Assembly (NCBI GenBank): GCA_023853785.1
Contig: JAJIRX010000019.1
Coordinates: 369,311-433,310 of the forward strand
DNA: 64,000 bases
Direction: 5' to 3'
Origin: Psilocybe azurescens
Taxonomy: Eukaryota > Basidiomycota > Agaricomycetes > Agaricales > Agrocybaceae
Made by a program: the position numbers and the translations under genes. Position 1 is the first letter of the stretch. Each line of letters begins with the position of its first letter. Below are positions 48,538 through 60,329 of the stretch, piece by piece. A model generated the notes under the pieces. It saw only the letters and a program-made list of their open reading frames with translations, made no database searches and was not told where the DNA came from.

Positions 48538-48621
48538 ATCGTCCGTCGTAGTCGTCGGCGTCGGCGGACGTTCATGAGGGTTATGGAGAAGGATGTCGGT
48601 GACGGGGCGGCGGGAAGCGAG

Positions 48622-49137
48622 TACCAATTCGGAGTTTCAATATTTCAAAGCCTCCCGTGTTACTTATCAACGAGTTCTAATGTTTTTTTTTTTTGCTAGC
48701 TTTCGTGTATGAAACGGTATCGCGTTCAGATCTGAGGTCAGTGGTTTTGCAAAATTCATGAACTTGTGCAATTTTGAAGAGTTAATGAACATCTTCAGTG
48801 CCGAGGTGAAGCCATGAAACTATACGAAAGCCGAGATTGCCTAGGTTTGACTGGCCAGCGTTGTACCAGCGTAATCCTGTTCACGCGACGTTTGTTGCTT
48901 TCTTGATTCGAGTGGGAATGATTTACAAGCTTTCTGACCAATTGAATGGCATGACAGTAACATTGCATTGTCAGGTGGCAGGGAGACGAATGTAGTTGCG
49001 ATAAACTGGCTTTGCCGGCCGACCACGTAGCAGCATTCCAACTGTGGAACAAACGAGGCTTGAATAGGCTATAAAGTAACTTCAGCTGCTAACTGGTGCT
49101 CACAAATTCTTTTCATTCAACACCAAACAAGATGACC
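48622..49137. repeat. segmental duplication copy 1 (Rab/SDR intergenic promoter)
   Basis: It matches 51150-51670 in direct orientation with scattered substitutions, from TACCAATTC to just past the SDR ATG. It includes TATAAA at 49070-49075, 62 bases before the SDR start. Confidence 0.85.
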
Positions 49138-50277
49138 ACCTTCCAGAACAAAACAATCGTTGTAATTGGTGGCTCATCCGGCATTGGCTTCGCAGTGGCT
49201 CTAGCAGCGTTGCAATCTTTTGCAAGCATTGTGATTATCGCTTCAAGCAATCAAACCCGGGTGAACGACGCCGTCGAGCGCTTAAGGATGCACCAACTTC
49301 CGGGAGAGGTACGAGGGGACGTTCTTGATGGAAAGGACTCCGCAGCGGTGAAGCTGTTTGCTGAGAAACTAGGAGCTGTGGATCACATAGTTTGGACAAG
49401 CGGTGATCTTCCTGAGGGGGTGTATACATCTGCCGATACGGTAGAACAAGGTCAAGGTAAGAGTGAATGTTAGTCACAATCCATATCAGTGCAACTCTGA
49501 TATGAGGCCCACAAACGCTTAGAAATGTTCTCCGTTCGATTTTGGGGGCCTTTCATCGTAGCAAAATACGCAAAGTTTCACCCCGGAGGTTCTTTAACCC
49601 TAACGTCAGGTAAGTACCTACTGAACACGGTCCGGAACTGGACCTTTCTCGGGGAATCTTATCACGAGAGTAACTTTTTCTATGATTTATTCTATGCAGG
49701 AGTGGGTGGCCTGAAGCCACATCCCGGTATTGGGTGGGTGTCCAGCGTCCCGGCTGCTTTGGATGGACTCGCCAGAGGTCTGGCAGTAGACCTGGCACCC
49801 GTGCGTGTTAACGTCGTTAATCCAGGCGCAGTAAGTCAGGTTCTTTACGATAACTATCTTACTATTGACCGTATTTGTTTTCGGATTAGATTGATACCGA
49901 AGTCCGTATTATGCTTGCCGGTTTCACCATACGCCTCCTGGATTGTTGCTAATAAACTTCATGTCATTGTCCAGCTCTTTGACAAGAGGTTCGGGGACAA
50001 AAAGGAGGAGATCTTCAAAGCGTTCACTCAAAAATTCTCCTCAAGCGCGTCGGCGAGGCCAGTGAGGTAAATCCCTTGCGTTCCAAGGTGCTGATGGAAA
50101 AATCACAAATCTGACCATTCTTCCTATAGATAGCAGAGGCGTACCTTTTCTTGATGAGGTAAGGTGTAGACTTATCGTCAAGGGGTACACCGTACTGACA
50201 AGCAGACCGCTTGGAATAGGTGCGGATATATTACAGGTCAACGCATTGACGTCGAAGGCGGGTGGCTGTTACTATAA
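49132..50277 (+). CDS. short-chain dehydrogenase/reductase, copy D
   Basis: The same family as the copies at 2.4-8.8 kb but on the plus strand, 40 kb away. MTTFQNKTIVVIGGSSGIGF holds the cofactor loop. Exons then read DHIVWTSGDLPEG, SVRFWGPFIVAKYAKFHPGG, GWVSSVPAALDGLARGLAVD with LAPVRVNVVNPGA, IDTE, LFDKRFGDKKEEIFKAF, EAYLFLMR and CGYITGQRIDVEGGWLLL, stop at 50275. As in copy A there is no Tyr-x-x-x-Lys at the expected place, so it may bind a cofactor without normal SDR chemistry. One frame break at A5 50030-50034 is removed by one more A (TQKILLKRVGEASE). It shares its promoter with the divergent Rab gene. Confidence 0.75.
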
Positions 50278-51149
50278 AGCACGGCATATATTGTTGGCTA
50301 GGTATTGCCTATCGACTCAATTAGTGATTAGGAATACATACATTGGCATTCAATAATATCAACATATGGTAGATATCGACGACCTAGCCTTCCGTGTTTA
50401 GGTCAGCGCGGTTGCTCATTTACCGTTCATGCTCTTCCGAGATATTATTCAGAATTCCGTCAGGAAACCATGGCCAAATATCCTAACGAACGTCATCGAG
50501 ACAATGATACAGAACCGTGAAAGGCATAATATATAGTCAGCAAGGTTGTTCAAAAATTAACACGGGATTATCAGTAAATATAAGTAATAGGAGATTATCG
50601 ACTTCTGATGAAGAGAAAACACAAACTAAATGCAGTCATTGAGATACATTGCAGGTGAAAAGGGCGCACAATTTTCCCGAATGAAAGCAGTGCTGATAGT
50701 CGTCGGTGTCTCGTCTGGACCAGGCGTTGGAGTAACGGTTAGCTGACAGGCAGTCCCTCATAAACGTGAGCCGTTTTCACCCTCCCTTCGCAACTCCTCG
50801 CTTGCGCATGACAGCTTCTTTTCCAGATGCCACACTCTTAGAGCCCCTCTCGTCTTCTCTCGCAGAGAGCTCTTGCTGACATGCGGCGTCTCACCCCTCG
50901 AAAAAGGTCCATCCGGGCTGCGACTTGTTTTGGTAGGGCAGCAATTGGGGCAGGGAAAAGTGACGCGGCGGCCACACGCCGTATTCCGAGTCCATACCGG
51001 GATTTGTGACGATCTGGTACGTTTCTCACACATTGATTATCTCTCGTTTTATCTTATCTTCATCTTTCGACTTCATTCCATTCCGTCGACTGATACACGA
51101 CTTCTTCCCTTTTCATCCCTTGCCCCTCATCCCTGAAACCCTTTTACCT
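50278..51149. other. intergenic, no gene supported
   Basis: Short overlapping ORFs at 50758-51323 lack motifs or splice partners. Confidence 0.35.
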
Positions 51150-51670
51150 TACCAATTCAGAGTTTCAATATTTCAAAGCCTCCTGTGTTACTTATCAACA
51201 AGTTTTAATGTTTTTTTTTTGCTAACTTTCGTGTATGAAACGGTATCGTGTTCAGATCTGAGGTCAATGATTTTGCAACATGCATGTGTTTGTGCAATTT
51301 TGAAGAGACAAAGAGTATCTTGAGCGCCGAGGTGAAGCCATGAAACTATACGAAGACCGAGATTGCCGCCTAGGTTTGACTGGCTAGCGTTGTATCGGCG
51401 TAATCCTGTTCACGCGACGTTCGTTACCTTCTTTATTCGAGTGGGAATAATTTACAAGCTTTCTGACCGATTGAATGGCATGACAGTAACATTGTATTGT
51501 CAGGTGGCAGGGAGACGAACGCAATTGTGATGAACTGGCTTTGCCGGCCGACCACGTAGCAGCATTCCAACTGTGGAACAAACGAGGCTTGAAGAGGATA
51601 TAAAGTAACTTCAGCTGCTGACTGGTGCCCCCGATTTTTTTTTTTCATTCAACACCAAACAAGATGGCCA
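51150..51670. repeat. segmental duplication copy 2 (captured promoter)
   Basis: A direct copy of 48622-49137. It keeps a TATAAA (51599-51604), the ATTCAACACCAAACAAGATG leader and an ATG at 51664, then departs from the SDR sequence after about two codons. Confidence 0.85.
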
Positions 51671-52196
51671 CGGTGATGACGTGCCAGGTAGGAGGTCACG
51701 AAGCTAGCCCGGCAAGTGTCAAGTGTCTTCGCGCTGACGGCGGCGTTGGAGCACCAGCATGCACTCGAACAGGGTGGGATTCACGGGTTGGAGCGCAAAG
51801 GTGGAGGAGCTCGAGGGGTTGTTGAGGGATGCTGCGGGTGCGGGTGCGACAGCTGCTGTTCCAACCTCCTCTGCCGCCGATGCCCCTTCTTCTTCCCCTC
51901 TGCCGCTGATTTTAGCGTCACCAAGACCGAGACCAAGGTGGTGGGAGAGGCAAGCCCTGAGCACGACGACAACGCGCTCACACACATCCTCGTCGAGGGG
52001 ATGCAGCTCTGGGAAAGGGCGTTCGAGGGCCAATGGAGCGCGGCCTTTGTCAGTCAAACCGGAAAAGAACTTCTCTGCGGTTCTTGAGCCCCAACAGCAA
52101 TTATACAAAGATTCCTTGCTCATTTCCTGGGCGGTGGGGCATGGATATTCACCTAATGAAAAATACATTTTATCGATACTCGGAAAATCCAAATGA
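51664..52196 (+). pseudogene. chimeric coding-like sequence behind the copied SDR promoter
   Basis: From the ATG the frame reads MATVMTCQ and then a possible intron (GTAGGAGG...). Beyond it, coding-like text appears in shifting frames: VFALTAALEHQHALEQ, then NRVGFTGWSAKVEELEGLLR and DAAGAGATAA, then DDNALTHILVEGMQLWERAF. The helical, Ala-rich composition suggests a piece of a coiled-coil host protein. I do not recognise the donor gene. With no continuous frame it is probably a broken fragment, though the promoter copy could still transcribe it. Confidence 0.35.
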
Positions 52197-52618
52197 CACA
52201 GATCTGCGGACTATAACGTAAACCCGTTTGTCCTTAGACGGTGTACTATCATTCGAATTTCGCTGTCAGAAATCATATAATCCTGCTAACCACACCGCAG
52301 GGATAAGTGGGCTAAAGGGGTCATTCAACTCAGATACTACTTATTCAGCTTGATATTATGCAGAAGGTTTGAATTAACACTCGCGATGGTAAAGGGCAAC
52401 GATTAAATCAATTGCTCTATGTATACCGGCTAAGCCACATAGTACAAAAATCGAAGGAGAACTGTTGGGATTGCATAGTTCGAGTACATCTCATGTACAT
52501 CATAGGCCGAGAGAGAGAATTAATCTCGAATGAAAGTGGTCGTTCCTTGCAAGTTATTCCTGTCTGAAGAACGTATCTGTAAGCACGGACTTCTAACGGG
52601 GATCACACATCCAATAGG

Positions 52619-52737
52619 TCACGTACTCAACTTGATTCCAGCAGCCTTAGCAGCGGAAGCAAAATTAAAGTTCTGAACGGTGGTCGCCTTTCCTGGGGTA
52701 TTCACAGAGAGGACGTTCACAGTGGTTGCATTGGCTG
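52619..52737 (-). pseudogene. isolated 3' exon of a lost gene
   Basis: After a CTTAG acceptor the minus strand reads AANATTVNVLSVNTPGKATT then VQNFNFASAAKAAGIKLST and a stop. The composition is that of a secreted fungal protein C-terminus. No upstream exon follows; a minisatellite takes its place. Confidence 0.35.
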
Positions 52738-52754
52738 CTAAGACGTAATGTAGA

Positions 52755-53060
52755 ACCTTACTTTACAAGCTCATTTACTGTGCAAATTTTGTACGCAGAC
52801 ACATCCGATTACAGTAACAAATATTTGTAGGCTCGTAGAGCCTGATCTTACATGCTCTTCTATATTTATATGAACTGTAATTATATAGACTGTATATAAG
52901 TAAACACATGTAGGCTCGTAGAATCTCAGTTTACAAGCTCACATGAGCTGGAATCATATAGGCAGTACATAATTAAATTCATGTTGGCTCGTCGAACCTC
53001 ACTCTACAACCTCATTTATATGCGATGATACTTTATCACGCAAATTTTGTAGGCAGACAG
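52755..53060. repeat. minisatellite, about four degenerate 70-80 bp units
   Basis: Repeating text such as GTAGGCTCGTAGAGCCT, ...CTTACA(A/T)GCTCAT... and AATTATATAG(A/G)CAGTA recurs about four times. The flanking motif GCAAATTTTGTA(C/G)GCAGACA marks both edges (52787 and 53041). Confidence 0.6.
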
Positions 53061-53628
53061 TTACCTAGACAGACAACATCTTACCTACATCTATGATCAA
53101 TTGTTGGCTGGCACACAATGATATCACACATTTATTACTTGAGCCCGGATGGCACCTTTATGTGTTTGTTAACGATTCACAAGGCGACTCCAAGCTTCCA
53201 GATAAGTATGAACCTGTAACTCTGACCCTGTCTCTGCTAAGGACCACCTGCTCCTGCTTAAGCCAAAGCCCTTGCGCATTCTGACGCCTGTCGCAGTTAA
53301 GCCGTCTTCTTCTCCTCCCCGGATCCCTCGTCATCGTCATCTTCGTCAAATGCTCATGCCTACTCGCACCCGCCGCGCTGCCAGCGTATCGCGTCCTCGG
53401 ACCTCAATGTGCTCGTGTACGTCTACTGCATGGTCGTATACAGCGTCAAGAAGTGGTACAGAGCCGAGAGGCCGTGCGCTGCTGCCTCTGCGACGTCCTC
53501 TGCGTCTACCAGCATGTCGAGGGGTCTGACGCCCATGTCTGGTCCCCATGAGTCTGTTGTCGTTGTTTTACAAGATAACTATGACGACGTTGTTGCTGAT
53601 GTCCCTTCGACCGCGGGGGTAGCTTTGG

Positions 53629-54054
53629 ATGCGAAGTATCGCTGTTGATCTGACATCCGCGTCACTGGTGCTTCGGATCAGACCTCGAGTCGCATTGGCC
53701 GCTTCCCCCCTCGACGACGACTCCGCCACTAAGAATGACGATTCCGACCACCCTTTCAACGGCGCACGCTTCTTTTCCCAGCGTAGACAGCACATTGCGG
53801 ACCTTGGAGTGCAAGACGCGCTCCCCACGACCCGGCTGAAGGGCTTCTTGTGGATGCAGGGTGTGCCGGAGGCGGGGCTTGATGTGCCGTTCTTCGAGTG
53901 GTTGCATAGTGGATGTGCGTCGGATGAGGACGAGAAGGACGAGGATAGTCGGATGATGGCCGAAGTCGAGCACGAGATGTGCAAGATCCGGCTCAGGCAG
54001 CAAGAACCCTTTACTGTCCCCATCCCCGTCCAGCGTCCCCGCTCCTTCCCCTGA
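53629..54054 (+). CDS. hypothetical ORF, 141 aa
   Basis: I do not recognise this ORF. It is GC-rich, has an acidic segment (DEDEKDEDSR) near residues 100-110, and reads HIADLGVQDALPTTRLKGFL before it. A competing ORF of 349 aa lies antisense and is probably its shadow. It may belong with the weak ORF at 53409-53648 (VLVYVYCMVVYSVKKWY) in one broken gene. Confidence 0.2.
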   Translation: MRSIAVDLTSASLVLRIRPRVALAASPLDDDSATKNDDSDHPFNGARFFSQRRQHIADLGVQDALPTTRLKGFLWMQGVPEAGLDVPFFEWLHSGCASDEDEKDEDSRMMAEVEHEMCKIRLRQQEPFTVPIPVQRPRSFP

Positions 54055-54059
54055 CAACG

Positions 54060-55219
54060 TCCAGGTACCGGCCGCCACATCCTCTCCACTCCTCCACCAC
54101 TCTCCCCGAACCCATGTCTATCTCCAAGTCGCAATGCCAGCGCCACGCTGTCTTGCTCACGTCGTACATGATCGTGTTCCTGCTCATGAAGCACTGCGTT
54201 ATGCTTGCGCGGCAAGGGGTTGGGTGGCGTCGGGGCAGGTGGCTGAAACGGGAAAAAAGGAGAGGGTTGAGGAGCGGGCAGTGGGCGTGTACTTGGGCTG
54301 CGGATGAGGGTTATCTTTCTACGAAGTTGATACCTAAATTCTACTTTGCGGGGGCATATATGTGTGGAAAAGGAAGGAGCGAGATATAGGCCTGATGTAC
54401 GCTGATATGGCCACAGACGAACTCGAGTACAGTTCCCACAACAAGTCGCACTAGAAATATAGAACAGCAACGGAGCAATTTTTCTTGTTAGGGGCCACAT
54501 AGGAATGCTTCGTCGTGGTAGCCGCCGGTAGCCGGTAGTGCAGGCGAAAGGGGGCGACATTGAGACCTGGCTGGTGGGCGGTGTGTCTGAACTAACGCAC
54601 CAGCGTGGTGAACACAACTATGCACGGTCTCAGCCTGTGACAGCCTACATGCATAGAGAAAGTGGGTGAAGAAACAGCAAGTGAGAAAACGTGAATCGGA
54701 AGAGGCCTGCGTGTTGGATTAAGATGTGTCACACGATGCATTAGTCCCTTCAAGTCTCGGGCCGAACCGCCGCGATACTAGTAATCGTGATCCCTGCGAA
54801 CGCACACAATGACAATTGACCACCTAAGGTTCCCACCCCGCTGTCACATTTGTTGACAGGAAACGGTCACTATACCCGGTTAAATTTGAATGCTTTTCCG
54901 GCTTTCCCCTTACCCGCCGAGATTCCTACCCAGAGGTCTCCCACTTTAACGAGATTTTTTGCTCATCGTCGTAGATTAGACAAGGAGACAGATTAGACTA
55001 GATAACGGATTAGATAAGTATAGATAAGACAAGATTACCTAGATAAATATGATACAGATTATCTTAGACAACCCTGTCCATCGCCAGGTAACATGACCAC
55101 CCACCAGTGCTGCCCATCCGGACAACGCTCCGCAACACCTCCTCGGCTTCCCATCCTGCCAGGCACCTCCGCGTGTATGTCACTGTGTCGCCCACTGTGC
55201 GCCCGCTCTGCTCCCACTG
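54060..55219. other. intergenic, no gene supported
   Basis: It includes a degenerate AGATTAGA(C/T)-type tandem tract at about 54972-55068, adjoining the KDZ element. The outer end of the KDZ terminal repeat may extend into this region. Confidence 0.35.
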
Positions 55220-55633
55220 TCCGCCCGCTCTGCGCGCCATTCCCTTTTGTGGTAGCCCTTCCATTCCCCCTGGCCATGTCCCTTCCCCGCCCTTCTTTCT
55301 ATTTCCATCTATATCCCTTCCCTGGTCATTTCCCCAACTCCTTCCCTTCTCATTGCGCTTTTCTGTTAATTTCTTCTATATTTTAAAGGTGCTTAAGAAT
55401 TTAATAAAATAACATTGAATGTAAACTATTGTAGCATTCAATTGGAGTACTCATCCTCGCTGCCAACGGCGATGGGAGAACTTGGAGACTTGAGGGAGAG
55501 CCTGAGCTCAATATCCTTTTTGGGTGAGTTCGTTTTCAGGTACTCCGGTGGCGGCACCACGGACACCTGTCACTTGTCAATCAATTAATGTCTATTCATC
55601 AGGAAACGGCGAGAATGAGTCCGTGGGAAGACG
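55220..55633 (+). repeat. left terminal inverted repeat of the KDZ element
   Basis: It matches the reverse complement of 63591-64000 closely. Landmarks are TCCGCCCGCTC, CCATTCCCTTTTGTGGTAGC, TAAAGGTGCTTAAGAATTTA, AGCTCAATATCC and GAAACGGCGAGAATGAG. A few substitutions and one-base indels separate the two arms. Confidence 0.9.
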
Positions 55634-55703
55634 CCCTTGTTCTTACCCATTATGTCTCCCTGCAACAATCCTCGACTCTCCTGGCCCATTCTTGCTACTC
55701 TCG

Positions 55704-58700
55704 ATGCCCAAACGCAAAGGTCTTTCTAGCAGCGTCTCTGTATCTTGCGAACGAGTTTTGGAATTCGACAGCCGACCCAACCTGTTCAGAAACGCGTGAA
55801 GCTCAACAAGACAGCAAAGCAGCTCGCCAAAGAAAAGGCGGCACACAAGGTCCGAGTAGCAGGTAAGTGATACTCTTCTCTCAGATTATTTCTCAATACT
55901 GATGGTTTATCAGCACTAAGCTTCGAACACCGGGAAGATTTGGTTGACGAGAACGATGTCGACCTGAATGATACCGCTTGGGTCAACGAAGAGTCAGCGG
56001 CCTTCATACAACCACCGCCCTGGAGAGGAAGGTTTTTTCTTTAGCCATGCTGGAGGAGAAACTCAGCTTCAAGACTTGTTCCTTGACACCCTTTCTGCGC
56101 AGTGAGTGCGCTTCAGCTTAAAATCTATCTCAGACGTACTAACAATATCAGGAAACGCAAGGACCATCGAAAACGAAAAGACCAAGTAGAACGGCAGGTC
56201 CGAGCCTGGAAATCCGTGAATGCCCAATCTGGTCGACGCATTCCTCAAATTCCAGCAGGGTGGCCCACCTACAGGGAACACGGAGGATAGGACCGCAGAG
56301 GATAGGAACGATAAGGAATGGTCGATCGAAGTTATTTCTTTGGAAGGTTGTACTACCTTCCATTTTGAGTCTCACATGCTGATTTTTGACAGGGCGCGGA
56401 AAATGTTCTTTCTTTTATTCCTCGGAATCTATATCGGCCGCTGTTACTCTTGCGAATTCGGCATTATTGGAACATCACCTGAACAACCTCAGATGGGGTT
56501 TTCAGTCAAACATTACATTTTTATCGACAGTTACAACGCTGGTAGCTCCTCGTTTCAGCCTCGACGCATTTTCAAAGGTGTTGAACCATTATCATGGTGT
56601 GAGTTTCACAACAGAATTCTCCATGACGGTGGTCTGAATTACTTTGCAGGTACCCCATAAATCATATCTTGCCGACCAGCTCAGTAACGCATATGACTGC
56701 TACCTGGAAATCCTTCGAGGTGTCGAGAAGCTTGTTGCGCGTGAACTGGGACGTGACGAATCATGGAAAAAGCAAAATGTCTGCCCTCCCTGTCTTTACG
56801 AGGTAGAAGATGAACCCACCTTGAAATACCGACTGTTGGCTGCCATGGACGGTAATAACTTCAGCTCAAACTCGTGGATTGTGTTTTTTGAGCCGGTTCA
56901 GCTCGTACAGACACTCGCTCTACAACGTCGGATTGTTGGATTTCTTCGGAGGACGTGGACAAATTTAAGGATGAGGTTAAGAAGGTTAAAATGGTGCGAT
57001 TTCACATGTATGTCTTATAAAGCCAGCTAAATACGTCTACAGCCATCTTCAGCTACGCCGGAACCCGTCATCGCAGCATTCGGGCGGCAGGAAATCCAGT
57101 ACCTCCAGACACACCTACGGATACTGTCGAAGATCTCAATCTTGAAGAGGTTGCATGGCTTAATGTCATAGAACACGATGAGCCAGCCAAGTGCCTCAAT
57201 ACCTGCGTGGACAGATGGAGGAATGCGGGCCCCGAGGCACGAAAGAAGATGTACGCGCTATTCACAATCGCTGGGATTTTTTAGCGGTCTGCCGCCATGG
57301 TCATGTCCTTGTAGTATGTGATATGATTCGCAGCGGCGAGCTGTACGTTGTCCTTTCCTGGCAGGTTCTTTGTTCTGACTTTTGATTGACAGGATGAAGT
57401 ATCCCTTGCAACTGTCAACCGATTGGTTGACGATTTCGGATCTGACATATGTCTCGGATACGACATCATGTGTGCTTTCATAACCACTCTGAAAAAGAGC
57501 TGCCTAAATGAGAAAAGGGTGGCATTTCGTCTCGGTGGCATCGTTCCGGCGTTTTCATGGTCATGCCTACAATTGTGGGTGTCAGGTAGAGTGGCACCCT
57601 CTCTACGTTGAAGGAGTAGGACTTGAAGATTTTGAAGAATGCGAACACATGTTCTTCCCGTTCCAATGAACTGGCATCTGTTACGAGGCTAGCAACACCC
57701 TATCACCGGCAGCAGCACATCAATGAACACTTTGATCTCCATGACGTAGACAAGCACGCCTCCTCAGGTAATTTTTTTCTCTTGCAATATTGTTAGCAAT
57801 TGACATAAATGATTAAAGGGAACTTCATTTATCAAAACTACCGCCAAGCCTTAGAGAAGATTGATATCGACTCACCCCATCTTGCCGAAGCTTTCTGTAC
57901 AGCTGAATATTGGCGCCCGAAGACTACGAGAACTACCTAATCAGTGAACGCAGGTACCTGGCAGGTCTGCCGGACGGAGCCAGAAAACGAACAGGCGCAG
58001 GTGGAGTATATGGAACTCTTGTTTGATCTGGACTTGCTCAAGTGCATGTATACATCTCTTCCTCATCTCTCTTACTCACTCGCCACTAGGAAGAAAGCAG
58101 ATGCTGCTCAGGCCTTGTATGCCGATCGTGATCGCCTCATGATCCGGGAAGGCTATACAGGCCCGCAGATTACACGAATCACGACTCAAAATCGGACAAC
58201 ATTTCAGCGTTGGGCGGCCAAGAACGAGGGAGGTCCTTTGATATGAGGAGGCGAACGATATTGCGATCAGGTGGACACCTACTATGTCTGAGTACGAGGA
58301 CGCCTTTGGTGGTGGTTCGCGAACGTAAATATCGCAGGGCCCTAGATGATCTTGAAAGGCTGGTTGTCCAACGCCTCTTCGAGATGAAGAAACTTGGAAT
58401 GAGTGGGGTAGGTATGTTACTTCTTTGCCCTTCCGTTTCAAAATTATGTTCTGACTTTCGTAATAGGATACAAGCTTAGAGAAAAGATCACGAAGTCACT
58501 CAGGACCAGAGCAGATGCCATCCAGTCGGCATTGAAAACGCTACAATGAGGCCGCTCTTCAGATGGTTCCACCTCGGATTACATTGACATGGGAGACTGT
58601 CATTGCTTCTGTGAATCTCGCCGACTTCGACCTTTTGAAGGATACTCGACAGGACATTCGAACATTAGAATGGGCTCAGCCAGCCAATCGAGAAGGAATG

Positions 58701-59150
58701 GTTATGTATTTCCAGATCAAACGAGCTAAGGAGGAGCTGGTTCGGCTGAATGTCAAAATCTGTCGCCTGTTAACATTCTTATATGACGATCACGTTGATC
58801 ACTACCATGCTGTATGTGCCAATATTATAGTCAACCCTCCTCTCGCGTTCGAGATCTCTTCCTGTTGGGCGCCTCGTAACCTGATCCATGAAAAAATTGT
58901 CGAGCGCCTTCTGCAAACGAGCCGACTGCCAGGCTTCAGTGGGAGTTTGCTTTATGGCCAACGGAAAGGTCGTGACCCATCCCTCAATGAGAACGTTCCT
59001 CCTCCGGCTTGGGTAACAACAATTCTTGGGATTACACGAGTTGAGGTTGAAGTTGTCGAGTGGGATGATATGGTAGCTGAAGATGAGCATACGGATGTCG
59101 ATATCGATGTAGTTGTAAATATTTTAGATACATTTTCTTTTAATAGTTGA
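55704..59150 (+). pseudogene. KDZ transposase gene, decayed
   Basis: KDZ (Kyakuja-Dileera-Zisupton) transposases move large DNA elements by cut-and-paste. Recognisable blocks in order are MPKRKG, VKLNKTAKQLAKEKAAHKVR, EEGFFFSHAGGETQLQDLF, LVDAFLKFQQGGPP, the CxC block CPPCLYEVEDEP with MDGNN (about 56780-56850), WISSEDVDKFKDEVKK, AGPEARKKMYALFTIAGIF, CRHGHVLVVCDMIRSGEL, DICLGYDIMCAF, GCQVEWHPLYVEGVGLEDFE, SGNFIYQNYRQALEKI, and the C-terminal LTWETVIASVNLADFDLL with SRLPGFSGSL. A TGA at 56889-56891 replaces an expected Arg codon in the VDSFFRAGSAR-like stretch and is not at a fixable homopolymer. Further frame breaks occur near 55780, 56220 and 57950. The element is therefore probably immobile. 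Confidence 0.8.
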
Positions 59151-60329
59151 GGTTACATTTGGTGTATCTGTCCGTTGTAGCCCAATATACCACTTTTATT
59201 CCTCCCTTTAGTATGTGCTGAAGAGTAATTGAATGCGAGCTCGAAATTAGTTGAAAACCGCGAGGCTTTGAGACCAGTTACTACTTACCCCAGAGCTGCA
59301 ATGAAACAGGACACTTAATTGTTTTGTAGTTATGGCTCTTCTATATTCGAGTATGGCTGTAAATGCTCGAGCGTTCCATTAATGCGACACAAATCTATAT
59401 CTATTGTATCGATGCAACAGGGAAGTCCTTCATTCACCGGCGTTTATTTAGCTTCCCTCAAGTGTATTCATTGGTCTGGCGATACGATATGACTGTACTA
59501 TAATTTAAATCCGTGTTTTGAATCTTCTGATAGTTACATACCAACACGGTGTGTCGTAGCTAGAAATTGGTTGAGTTGGGAGATGGTTATGGGTCAAAAA
59601 TGACAAAAAGTAAAACACGACGCAACATGTGGGAAGTTGAGTGAATATTAACGTTCTCGCATAAACCCAGGATGCAAAGCACGTTCTGCAAGTTACGGCG
59701 GTAGATTAAGTTATATAAGCTTACATATATATGTAAACCTATACTCCTGCTCAATTACAGACAATTTTACTCAGTTGAAAGACCGTCAAGGGTCTCTGTA
59801 AACAAAAATTGAGGTAATGAACAAGTTGCGAGTCGATAATATGGTTGGACAGAGGAGTAGAGCTAAGCGTGCACGCTCCAGAACAATTCAGGATGTATAT
59901 ATTATTCTAAAATACTCCAACATGAGCCCAGTAATAGAGTACATCAAGTGTGATGATGGATTTGAACCAAAAAATGCGTTAGATTAAACACAAATTTTCC
60001 ATGGGATTCTCACTCAAAATGATCAGTGGAGTAATTCATATTGAGGAGATTATATTTTTACACGAGGACAAAATTTATAGTATGGATACAGACAATATTG
60101 GGTGCACAGTCACTAGTTCACCACTGCATCGGAAAGCGTGCAAGGTTGCCTGTGGTCCCGATTTGGTAACAACTCATCCTTTTTCATGACTGCGATTTCA
60201 CTGAGATCTCATCTTACCGAATACAGCAAAGGACGACAGGGTCGTCCTGTCCCTGGTCCCTGTTCGCCGGACTTGCAGTCATAAAAGCCAAGTCAAAATC
60301 CAACGTTATGTAGTTCCTCACTGGCCACC
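59151..60329. other. spacer between the two KDZ-element genes
   Basis: AT-rich with no supported ORF. It presumably carries the promoter of the second gene. Confidence 0.4.

Noticed and set aside
53568..54617. 349-aa minus-strand ORF
   Set aside because: It starts close to an intergenic stretch, has no motif and overlaps low-complexity GC-rich DNA on both strands. Open frames are expected by composition.
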